This document shows, one piece after another, positions 42,466-51,100 of a stretch of DNA of 64,000 bases. Both the position numbers and the translations under genes were made by a program. This DNA comes from Clostridium sp. GTDB taxonomy: Bacteria > Bacillota > Clostridia > Lachnospirales > Lachnospiraceae. How positions within the stretch are numbered: position 1 is the stretch's first letter; every line of letters begins with the position of its first letter. The DNA is taken from NCBI GenBank assembly GCA_018377235.1, contig JAGZZT010000001.1, forward strand, positions 1-64,000, given 5' to 3'. The notes under the pieces were generated by a model. That model ran no database searches and was not told where the DNA came from. It saw only the letters and a program-made list of their open reading frames with translations.

Positions 42466-42536
42466 AGGGGAATAGTTCAATGGCAGAGCAACGGTCTCCA
42501 AAACCGTTAATGGGGGTTCGAATCCCTCTTCCCCTG
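42466..42536 (+). tRNA. tRNA-Trp (CCA)
   Basis: Acceptor AGGGGAA (42466-42472) pairs with TTCCCCT (42529-42535); anticodon stem ACGGT/ACCGT encloses CTCCAAA, giving anticodon CCA; T arm GGGGGTTCGAATCCCTC. The discriminator is G, and CCA is not encoded. Length 71 nt with its own promoter. Confidence 0.95.
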
Positions 42537-42867
42537 CTTCTTAATAGAACTAAGATGATGGCTGTTATCCTTAGAAGAGGGTTGCAGCTGTTTTTAATTT
42601 ATGGCTGTATATTAAAAGCATCAGATGAAAATGCAGTCAGACGGTGTCTGAAAAGCAGATGCCAGAAGTCCGTTTATCCCCTTTTTAAATAATGCTCTAT
42701 ATAAAAAAGCTGAATATAACTGAACTTTTTGAATGGGATTTATACTAAATATCCAAAAACCAGAGGAATTTCCTGTATTTTAGAAAAAAAACCAGAAATG
42801 TATCTAAAAAAGTGCATGAAATAAAATACACTGTATTGTAAAATATACAACAAAAAAATTTTTCTTG
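42537..42867. other. AT-rich intergenic stretch after tRNA-Trp
   Basis: I see no supportable gene. The stretch holds a small inverted repeat TCAGAC-GGT-GTCTGA (42637-42651), a T-run after GCAGCTG (about 42585-42597) that could end the tRNA transcript, and long A/T-rich sequence. No SD-led open frame. Confidence 0.5.
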
Positions 42868-42912
42868 TTTTACTAGTAAAATTTGACAAAATTCGCCTAT
42901 GTATGGTATAAA
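42868..42912 (+). promoter_or_regulatory. Promoter with abutting 14-bp palindrome, HPr-like gene
   Basis: The perfect palindrome TTTTACTAGTAAAA (42868-42881) ends one base before TTGACA (42883-42888), which is followed by an 18-bp spacer and TATAAA (42907-42912). The palindrome next to the -35 looks like an operator. Confidence 0.6.
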
Positions 42913-42966
42913 TGGGTGAAATCGGGTAATACTATAAATTGCACCAATCAAAAGGAGTTAATAATT

Positions 42967-43206
42967 ATGAAGCAGAAGCGGATTACATTACCAACCGTTG
43001 AGGAGGCTAAGAAATTTGTGGCGTCAGCATCAAGATGTGACTTCGATATTGATGTATTTTATAATCGCATTGTCATTGATGCAAAATCTCTTTTAGGAGT
43101 ATTGAGCCTGGATTTAACGAGAGTTCTCACGGTTGAGTATAATGGAGAGAATGAAGAGTTTGAAGCTTTTCTGGCTGAAAAGGCTGTTGCTGAGACGGCT
43201 GCTTAA
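42967..43206 (+). CDS. HPr-like protein lacking the active-site histidine
   Basis: A 79-residue protein aligning with HPr over its length. The helix-2 region has DAKSLLGVLSL, matching the HPr NAKSIMGVMSL motif with the regulatory Ser kept, but the active-site GLHARPA is replaced by LPTVEEAKK, so the PEP-dependent His phosphorylation site is lost. This resembles Bacillus Crh in logic (Ser kept, His lost), which would allow HPr-kinase signalling without sugar transport; that is inference. ATG 42967 follows AAGGAG; an upstream TTG is not used. Closed by a terminator. Confidence 0.82.
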   Translation: MKQKRITLPTVEEAKKFVASASRCDFDIDVFYNRIVIDAKSLLGVLSLDLTRVLTVEYNGENEEFEAFLAEKAVAETAA

Positions 43207-43229
43207 AGGTATGTATTTATTTAAAAAAA

Positions 43230-43258
43230 GGAAACTGCGGAAGGCGGTTTCCTTTTTT
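43230..43258 (+). terminator. Terminator of the HPr-like gene
   Basis: GGAAACTGC (43230-43238) pairs with GCGGTTTCC (43244-43252), then TTTTTT. Confidence 0.85.
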
Positions 43259-43348
43259 ATTAGGGGAAATTTAGTTTGAAAACGGGAAATTCTGCAATTT
43301 CAGTAAAGAGACACGGGAACAGAGGGATTGTATGGAGAGGAGAGGGGC

Positions 43349-45745
43349 TTGGAGAAGATAAGCGAGACAGACGAGAGCCGCCGCCAGATGAAAATATCGG
43401 TTCGAAATCTGGTGGAGTTTGTGCTGCGATCCGGTGATATTGATAATCGGAGAACTTCAGGTGCTCAGAAGGAAGCTATGCAGGAGGGAACAAGGATTCA
43501 CCGAAAGATTCAGAGACAGCAGGGGCCTTCCTACCGGGCAGAGGTCTTTTTGAGGCATCAGGTGGAGGAGGATGGATTCTTTCTTATAATAGAAGGGAGA
43601 GCGGACGGCATTATTGAGGAACCTTCTGGCGTGACTATTGATGAAATTAAGGGCGTGTATCTGGATTTAGATGAAATGAAGGAGCCAAATCCGGTGCATC
43701 TGGCTCAGGCCATGTGCTACGCCTGGTTCTACGTTTATGAAAATAAGCTTTCTGAGGCTGCAGTCCAGATGACTTACTGCAGTCTGGAGACAGAGGAAAT
43801 CCGCAGATTTAGGATAGTAAAATCAGCTCAGGAACTGGAATGCTGGTTTCAAGGCCTTCTTCACGAATACATGAAATGGGCCAGATATCTGTACCATAAC
43901 GCAGTCCGGCGCGACGAATCACTGAGAGAGCTGCAGTTTCCTTTTCCCTACAGAAATGGGCAGAGGGATTTAGCGGTATCTGTATACCGGACTGTCAGCA
44001 GAGGGAAAAAGCTGTTTATCCAGGCTCCTACAGGAATAGGGAAAACACTTTCTACAATTTTTCCAAGCCTGAAAGCTGTTGGAGAGGGGTATGGGGAGAA
44101 ACTTTTTTATCTGACAGCTAAGACGATTACCCGTTCTGTGGCGGAGGAGACTCTGGAGCTGTTAAGAGACAGAGGGCTGTATTTTCGCTCAGTCACGATT
44201 ACAGCCAAGGAGAAACTTTGCTTTTTAGAAAAGCCAGAGTGTAACCCAGATGCCTGTCCTTATGCCAAGGGCCATTTCGATCGTGTCAACGATGCGGTTT
44301 ATACGGTTCTTCATCAGGAGTTCGGGATTGTCAGGGAAAAAATCCTGGCTTATGCAGAACAGTTTCATGTCTGCCCCTTTGAGTTGTGCCTTGATATCAG
44401 CAGCTTTGTAGATGGGATTATCTGCGACTACAACTATGTGTTTGACCCGGACGTGCGCCTGAAGCGGTATTTTGCAGAGGGCCAGAGAGGCGATTATATC
44501 TTTTTAATCGATGAAGCTCATAATCTGGCAGGACGGGCCAGAGAAATGTATAGCGCTTCTATTGTAAAGGAAAAGTTTCTGGAGATAAAAAAACTGGTGA
44601 AGGAGGTTTCGCCCCGGCTGACCCGTTACCTGAACCGTGTTAACAGGCTGCTTTTAGAGATGAAGAGGGAGTGCAGGGGGATGGAGATCCTTTCAGATGC
44701 AGGATCTCTTGCGATGGCTTTGTCTCAGATGTTTTCTGAACTGGAAAAATTTTTAGATCAGTACCGTGAATTTAAAGACAGGGAACTGATATTAGAGCTC
44801 TATTTTTCTGTCAGAAGCTTTTTGAATACTTATGAGAGAATGGATGAGCATTACAGGATCTATTCCAGACTTCTGGAAAACGGGGATTTCTGTGTGAAGC
44901 TTCTCTGTGTGAATCCGATTCAAAACCTGGCGGAGTGCCTGGCGCAGGGGAAGGCAGCGGTGTTTTTTTCTGCTACCATGCTTCCTATTCGTTATTACAG
45001 GGAGCTTCTCAGCAACGAACCGGAGGACTATGCTGTCTATGTGAACTCGCCTTTTCCGGAGAAAAACAGGGCGATTCTTGTCTCTTCTGACATCAGCAGC
45101 CGCTATACTAGGAGAAACAGGAGGGAGTTTGAAAAGGCGGCAGATTATATTGAGGAGATTGCCTCGGCAAAGATGGGAAATTATATGGTGTTCTTCCCCT
45201 CTTACCAGTATATGGAAGCGGTAAGGGAGATTCTTCTGGAGAGAAACTCAGAGCTGTTTCTTCTCGTTCAGAAAAGCCGCATGACAGAAGCAGACAGAGA
45301 AGCATTTTTAGAGGAATTTTCTTTAAAACGCCAGAAAAGTCTGGCGGCTCTCTGCGTGATGGGCGGCGTCTTTTCAGAGGGAATTGACTTGACTGGGGAT
45401 AAGCTGATAGGCGTTATTATTATCGGAACCGGGATCCCGCAGGTGAATCCGGAACAGGAAATTTTAAAGCAGTATTTTGAGGAAAATGGAGGAAATGGTT
45501 TTGACTATGCTTACAGGTATCCAGGCATGAACAAGGTACTGCAGGCGGCGGGGAGAGTGATTCGCACCATGGAAGACAGGGGGATCATCGCTCTGCTGGA
45601 TGACCGCTTTCTGCAGCAGGAGTACCAGGAACTGTTTCCCAGAGAATGGAGAGAATATTTTATTGTTACAAGACGGAGTGTCAGGCAGGCAGCTCAGGCC
45701 TTTTGGAATTCATCAGACTCTTACACGGAAAAAAAGAGACAGTGA
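43349..45745 (+). CDS. PD-(D/E)XK nuclease fused to a Rad3/DinG-type Fe-S helicase
   Basis: A large protein of about 798 residues. N-terminal ~190 residues resemble a RecB/Cas4-type nuclease: TRIHRKIQRQ, GRADGII and a later TIDEIKG give the D and ExK catalytic set, and LAQAMCYAWFY the QxxxY helix. The rest is an XPD/DinG superfamily 2 helicase: Walker A APTGIGKT, four-Cys Fe-S region (CFLEKPEC, then DAC and HVCPFELC), DEAH box (LIDEAHNLAGR), motif V/VI GGVFSEGIDL and QAAGRVIR. It probably unwinds and trims damaged or branched DNA. Start is uncertain: I prefer TTG 43349, five bases after GGAGAGGAGAGG; TTG 43328 and ATG 43388 are alternatives. Confidence 0.85.
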   Translation: MEKISETDESRRQMKISVRNLVEFVLRSGDIDNRRTSGAQKEAMQEGTRIHRKIQRQQGPSYRAEVFLRHQVEEDGFFLIIEGRADGIIEEPSGVTIDEIKGVYLDLDEMKEPNPVHLAQAMCYAWFYVYENKLSEAAVQMTYCSLETEEIRRFRIVKSAQELECWFQGLLHEYMKWARYLYHNAVRRDESLRELQFPFPYRNGQRDLAVSVYRTVSRGKKLFIQAPTGIGKTLSTIFPSLKAVGEGYGEKLFYLTAKTITRSVAEETLELLRDRGLYFRSVTITAKEKLCFLEKPECNPDACPYAKGHFDRVNDAVYTVLHQEFGIVREKILAYAEQFHVCPFELCLDISSFVDGIICDYNYVFDPDVRLKRYFAEGQRGDYIFLIDEAHNLAGRAREMYSASIVKEKFLEIKKLVKEVSPRLTRYLNRVNRLLLEMKRECRGMEILSDAGSLAMALSQMFSELEKFLDQYREFKDRELILELYFSVRSFLNTYERMDEHYRIYSRLLENGDFCVKLLCVNPIQNLAECLAQGKAAVFFSATMLPIRYYRELLSNEPEDYAVYVNSPFPEKNRAILVSSDISSRYTRRNRREFEKAADYIEEIASAKMGNYMVFFPSYQYMEAVREILLERNSELFLLVQKSRMTEADREAFLEEFSLKRQKSLAALCVMGGVFSEGIDLTGDKLIGVIIIGTGIPQVNPEQEILKQYFEENGGNGFDYAYRYPGMNKVLQAAGRVIRTMEDRGIIALLDDRFLQQEYQELFPREWREYFIVTRRSVRQAAQAFWNSSDSYTEKKRQ

Positions 45746-45766
45746 TTTACAGCTGTCTCTTTTTTT
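45729..45766. terminator. Bidirectional terminator embedded in two gene ends
   Basis: AAAAAAGAGACAG (45730-45742) pairs with CTGTCTCTTTTTT (45753-45765). The helicase stop TGA (45743-45745) and the lysR stop (45747-45749) both lie in the loop, so the stem codes for the last residues of both converging proteins. Confidence 0.9.
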
Positions 45767-46658
45767 CGTCTTCCTTAGCACCTAAAAGCTCCATAAATTG
45801 CCTGGCAGCCTGGGAGACTGGAATATTTTCGTTGTGAACAACTACCAGCTGACGTTCCGGCAGTTCTTCCTCCAGATTTAAGATAAAAAGTTCCTGTTCG
45901 GAAACTGGAATACAGAAGTCTGGCACAAAGGCAATGCCCAGACCGATTTTAGCCAGATCGATCAGGAGATCATTGCTGCTCAGCTCGATTTCTGGAACCA
46001 GATCCAGCTGGTGCTTCTGAAACATACTGTGGAGAAATTCGCTGGTCGTACTTTTCTTGTCCAGCATTAGAATAGGATAGGTTTGAAGTTCCTCCAGACT
46101 CAGCTTTCTGTCTTTGAGCGGAAAAAACGCTTCATTGGCTGCAAACACATCGTGGAAGGGCCGCAGCATCTTGATATTCTGAGTGTTGGAGAGAGCGGAA
46201 TTAGGATAATTAGTGATAATAAAATCTACCTGTCCATTTTCCAGAAGCTTGGCACACTCGATGGAGGTGCGGTTAGTCACCTTAATATGGATATTGGGAT
46301 AAAGGCTGTGAAAATGGCTTAAAAACGGCACGAGAAAATAACGGCAGATTGTGTCGCTGGCGCCGATTCTCAGCTGGCCTCCATTCAGTGTATTTGCCTC
46401 CAGCAGCTGATTTTCCCCTTTTTTAATCAGATTCATGGCAGGCTCGATGTGCTTTAACAGGATCTCTCCCTCAGGCGTCAGCTGCACCCGCTTTGTACTT
46501 CTGATAAAGAGAGTCTGGTTCAGCTTTTTTTCCAGTACCTTAATGGACTGGCTGACTGCTGACTGAGAAATAAAAAGCTGCTTCGATGCCTCGGAAAAGC
46601 TCAGCGTAGAAGCTACGTGGTAAAATACCTTGTATAATTCATAGTTTATATCCATCAT
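45747..46658 (-). CDS. LysR-family transcriptional regulator
   Basis: The 303-residue protein has an N-terminal winged HTH (about 3-62; SFSEASKQLFISQSAVSQSIKVLEKKL in the typical layout) and a LysR substrate-binding domain (about 88-292, GGQLRIGASDTICRY, then PNSALSNTQ). The ligand is unknown. The ATG at 46658 has AAGGAG upstream on the minus strand, and a second ATG follows directly. Divergent from the sigma-like gene at 46782; the 120-bp gap between them is a likely binding site. Confidence 0.95.
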   Translation of the reverse strand: MMDINYELYKVFYHVASTLSFSEASKQLFISQSAVSQSIKVLEKKLNQTLFIRSTKRVQLTPEGEILLKHIEPAMNLIKKGENQLLEANTLNGGQLRIGASDTICRYFLVPFLSHFHSLYPNIHIKVTNRTSIECAKLLENGQVDFIITNYPNSALSNTQNIKMLRPFHDVFAANEAFFPLKDRKLSLEELQTYPILMLDKKSTTSEFLHSMFQKHQLDLVPEIELSSNDLLIDLAKIGLGIAFVPDFCIPVSEQELFILNLEEELPERQLVVVHNENIPVSQAARQFMELLGAKEDEKKRQL

Positions 46659-46781
46659 TAGAACTCCTTATAAAAGATATTGCTCATTTTAGCACAGACA
46701 GAGATATTTTGCAAATTTTCTTTTCTTCCTATTACTGCAAGGGTATGGTATACTTTATTACAAAAACAGGAGGACATGATG

Positions 46782-47336
46782 ATGGAACACAGATTAAATG
46801 AGAATGAAGAAATGAAAGAGTTTGATCATACAGATTTTTATCAGATGTATCAGGAAGAGATGGATGGTATCGTGCCCTGTACGGCACAGGAGATAGAGGA
46901 ACTGTCAGAAGAGCTTTTAAATGGAAGCGAAACGGCAAGAAAGCGCCTGGTGGAAGGTTGTCTTGCCATGGCTTCTGAAATTGCAGAGGAGTATCAGAAT
47001 AAAGGGCTTTCTGCCGGAGATCTGGTGCAGGAGGCTAATATGGCTCTTCTGCTGCTGGCCTCTGAGTACGAGGGGGGAAATTTCCGGGCTCAGGCAGAAG
47101 AACGGATTCGCGAGGCATTGGAGGAGGCTCTGGAGTTTCAGGACACAGAATGCCGGATTGAGGAGGAAATGCTAGCCAGAGTCAATGTTCTGAAGGATAT
47201 TTCCGCCAGCATGGCAGAGGAACTGGGCCGGGAGGCTACAGTGGAGGAACTGGCTGCCAGAATGAAGATGACGGAAGAGGAAATCAAGGATATTATGAAA
47301 CTGACCCTCGATGCTATGAGTGTCAGCGGAGAGTAG
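46782..47336 (+). CDS. Sigma-70-like protein with regions 2-3 and no region 4
   Basis: A 184-residue acidic protein. About residues 43-110 resemble a degenerate sigma region 2 (ARKRLVEGCLAMASEIAEEY and GLSAGDLVQEANMALLLLA, compare NLRLV...GLPFLDLIQEGN), and about 143-180 resemble region 3 (ELGREATVEELAARMKMTEEE). Region 4, needed for -35 binding, is absent, and the aromatic promoter-melting residues are not evident. It may bind core RNA polymerase as a modulator or be a relic. Three consecutive ATG codons follow AGGAGG; I chose 46782 for spacing (8 nt). It ends two bases before the ribosome site of the next gene. Confidence 0.75.
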   Translation: MEHRLNENEEMKEFDHTDFYQMYQEEMDGIVPCTAQEIEELSEELLNGSETARKRLVEGCLAMASEIAEEYQNKGLSAGDLVQEANMALLLLASEYEGGNFRAQAEERIREALEEALEFQDTECRIEEEMLARVNVLKDISASMAEELGREATVEELAARMKMTEEEIKDIMKLTLDAMSVSGE

Positions 47337-47346
47337 GAGGAAAGAC

Positions 47347-47982
47347 ATGAAGCTGTATCTGATCCGCCATGGACAGACTCTGTGGAATCAGGAGGGAAAG
47401 ATTCAGGGAAAAACAGATATTCCCTTAAATGAGGAGGGAAGAAAGCAGGCGGAACTTTTAGCTGAGGCTATGGAAAAACGAAGGGTAGGAGCCGTGTACT
47501 CCAGTCCATTGAAAAGAGCCTTTGAAACAGCTTCCCGCGTTGCTGAACGGAAAGGGCTTCCGGTTATTCTGCTGAGCGGCCTCAGGGAGGTAGATTTCGG
47601 TCTCTGGGAAGGTATGACCTGGAAAGAAATAGAGGCTGCATATTATGAGGATTTTGTCCTCTGGGATAAAAATCCGGCAGAGCACACCCCTACAGGAGGA
47701 GAGAAGCGGGAGGACTGCAGCGCCCGATGCGAAAAGGCTATGGAACAGATTCTGTCTGAGACTCCGGAAGGGCAGGACGCCGCTATCGTGGCTCATGGGG
47801 GTATTCTCGTCTTTGCTGCGCTCTGGCTGACACGAAAGAGCCAGGAAAAAAATGAAATTATCGTCAAAAATGCAAGCATTACAACCATTGAATACGATAG
47901 AAGGACAGGAAAGGGAACGATTTTGTGCCTGAACGATGTGAGCCATCTGGGCTGTCACTGTTCCGGGAAAGAGATTATATAA
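47347..47982 (+). CDS. Histidine phosphatase family protein (phosphoglycerate-mutase-like)
   Basis: The 211-residue enzyme starts MKLYLIRHGQTLWNQEGKIQG with the catalytic RHG (residues 7-9, His8 the nucleophile), has the Arg in YSSPLKRAFETA, E in GLREVDFGLWEGM and the second His in IVAHGGIL. Likely a small-molecule phosphatase (GpmB/CobC group) rather than the glycolytic mutase; the substrate is open. AGGAGG lies six bases before the ATG. Probably co-transcribed with the sigma-like gene. Confidence 0.93.
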   Translation: MKLYLIRHGQTLWNQEGKIQGKTDIPLNEEGRKQAELLAEAMEKRRVGAVYSSPLKRAFETASRVAERKGLPVILLSGLREVDFGLWEGMTWKEIEAAYYEDFVLWDKNPAEHTPTGGEKREDCSARCEKAMEQILSETPEGQDAAIVAHGGILVFAALWLTRKSQEKNEIIVKNASITTIEYDRRTGKGTILCLNDVSHLGCHCSGKEII

Positions 47983-48128
47983 GAGTATTAATTAGTACAT
48001 TTGATAATATCTATTAAATATATTAATTTTACTTATTTATATTTTTTGTTTATGATAGATTCAGGAAAGAAAGTATGAATCCATAAGGGACATATGTGAT
48101 AGAAATGCGATCTGTAAGGAGGAACGTC

Positions 48129-51100
48129 ATGAGCGTAAGGCGTATTTTTGTTGAGAAGAGAGAAGAATTTGCTGTGAAGGCAAAAGAACTCAGAGAGGAG
48201 ATTGAGAACTATCTGGGTATTCAGACCATTACAGGAGTCAGAGTTCTCATCCGCTATGATATTGAGAATGTTTCTGACTCTGTTTATCAGGAGGCGTTAG
48301 CTACTATTTTTTCCGAGCCGCCGATGGATGATGTATATGAGGAGAGCTTTGAAACAAAGGAAAGCGATCTGGTGTTTACAGTAGAGTATCTTCCAGGGCA
48401 GTTTGATCAGAGAGCCGATTCTGCCGAGCAGTGCGTAAAGCTTCTCAGCGAAGAGGAAGAGCCGGTTATCCGCTCTGCTACTACTTATGTGGTATCAGGA
48501 ACCCTTACAGATGCGGAGAAAGAAGCTATAAAATCTCTCTGCATTAACCCGGTAGACTCCAGAGAAAATAACAATCCGAAGCCGGAGACGCTGGTGACAG
48601 TGTTTGAGCAGCCAGAGGATGTCAAGGTTTTCGAGGGCTTTATGGATATGCCTGAGAGCGAGCTGAAGGATCTTTATAGTTCCTTAAATCTGGCTATGAC
48701 TTTTAAGGATTTCCTTCATATTCAGAATTATTTTAAGAATGAAGAGAAGCGTGATCCATCTGTAACAGAAATTCGTGTGCTTGATACTTACTGGTCAGAT
48801 CACTGCCGCCACACTACCTTCCAGACAGAGCTTAAAGATGTAGAGTTTACAAAGGGAGATTACAACGAGCCGATTGAAAATACCTACAGACAGTACCTGG
48901 CTGACCGCGAGGAGGTTTATGCCGGAAGAAGCGATAAGTACGTCTGCTTAATGGATTTGGCCTTAATGGCTATGAAAAAGCTGAGAAAAGAAGGAAAGCT
49001 CCAGGATATGGAGGTTTCTGAAGAGATCAATGCCTGCAGTATCGTAGTTCCTGTTGTTATCGATGGACAGGAAGAAGAGTGGCTGGTAAACTTTAAAAAC
49101 GAGACTCATAACCATCCTACAGAGATCGAGCCTTTCGGAGGCGCAGCTACCTGTCTGGGAGGAGCGATCCGCGATCCGCTTTCAGGACGTACCTATGTAT
49201 ACCAGGCTATGCGTGTGACTGGAGCGGCTGATCCTACAAGACCTATGTCTGAAACCATGCACGGAAAGCTGCCTCAGAGACAGATTGTCACAGATGCAGC
49301 TCATGGCTACAGCTCCTATGGAAACCAGATTGGATTGGCTACAGGTTATGTAAAAGAGCTTTACCATCCAAATTATGCAGCTAAGAGGATGGAGATCGGC
49401 GCTGTTATGGCAGCAGCCCCCAGAAAGAATGTGATTAGAGAGACTTCTGATCCAGGCGACGTAATCATCCTCATGGGAGGCAGGACAGGACGTGACGGTA
49501 TCGGCGGAGCGACAGGTTCTTCCAAGGTTCACACAGAGGAGTCTATCGAGGTCTGCGGAGCTGAGGTTCAGAAGGGAAATCCTCCGACAGAGAGAAAGCT
49601 TCAGAGATTATTCCGCCGTCCTGAAGCAAGCCGTCTCATTAAGAAGTGCAACGATTTCGGCGCAGGCGGCGTTTCTGTTGCCATTGGTGAGCTGGCTGCA
49701 GGCCTTGAAATCGACCTGGACAAGGTTCCAAAGAAATACGCAGGCCTTGACGGCACAGAGATTGCTATTTCTGAGTCTCAGGAAAGAATGGCAGTGGTGG
49801 TTGATAAAAAAGATGTAGATCAGATGATGGCTTATGTGGCAGAAGAGAACCTGGAGGCGGTTCCGGTTGCTGTTGTCACAGAGTCTCCAAGACTTGTGAT
49901 GCACTGGAGAGGCAAGACCATCGTAGATTTAAGCCGCGCTTTCTTAGATACAAACGGTGCCCATCAGGAGGCTGCTGTAACAGTTGAGGTTCCGGTAAAA
50001 GAGGGCAGCCTTTTCGAGAAAAAAGAAATTGGCGATGTGAAGGAGCAGTGGCTGAAGCTGTTATCCAGCTTAAACGTGTGCTCCCAGAAGGGTCTTGTAG
50101 AGATGTTTGATGCCTCCATCGGAGCGGGAAGCACCTACATGCCTTACGGCGGCCGCTATCAGCTGACAGAGACGCAGGCTATGGTTGCCAAGCTTCCTGT
50201 ATTAAAGGGTAAATGTGATGCTGTCACTATGATGAGCTATGGCTTCGATCCATATCTGTCCAGCTGGAGCCCATACCATGGAGCTGTCTATGCAGTGCTT
50301 GATTCTGTAGCTAAGATTGCAGCCAATGGAGGAGATTTTAAAAAGATCCGCTTCACCTTCCAGGAGTATTTCAAGAGGATGACAGAGGACAGAACAAGAT
50401 GGGGTACTCCGTTCTGCGCACTCTTAGGTGCTTACAGCGCTCAGATGGGCTTTGGTCTTCCTTCCATCGGAGGAAAGGATAGTATGTCCGGAACCTTCAA
50501 TGATGAGACTCATGGAGAAATCAACGTACCGCCGACACTGGTATCCTTTGCCGTGGACGTTTCCGACAAGCAGCATGTAGTAACTCCTGAGTTTAAGAAA
50601 GCAGGAAGCAAGATTGTTGTATTAAAGATTGAGAGAGACGCTTATGACCTGCCGGTTTACAGCCAGGTTATGGACAGTTATGGAAAGCTTTATAAAGATA
50701 TGGAAGCTGGAAACGTGATTTCTGCATATGCTGTGGAGGCTGGTGGAATCGCTGAGGCAGTGAGCAAAATGGCCTTCGGAAATAAGCTGGGTGTGAAGAT
50801 TGAGCACAATGTAGATCCGAGAGACTTCTTCGTTCCGGCCTGGGGTGACATTGTCTGCGAGGTACCGGAAGGAAAGCTTGGAAGTCTTGGAATTACCTAC
50901 ACCGTGATCGGCGAGGTGACAGATAAGGCAGCCTTTGAGTACGGCAGCGTGTCCATCTCCATGGACGAGGCTTTAAATGCCTGGACTAAGACACTGGAGA
51001 ATGTATTCCCAACTGAGTCTAAGGTAGAGCAGAAGCCAGTAAGAACAGAGCTTTACAATACAGATAAGGTCTATGTATGCAAGCATAAAGTGGCTCAGCC

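Noticed and set aside
43349..45745. Helicase as a CRISPR type IV CasDinG
   Set aside because: No repeat array or csf genes nearby, and the N-terminal nuclease domain fits a general repair helicase-nuclease better.
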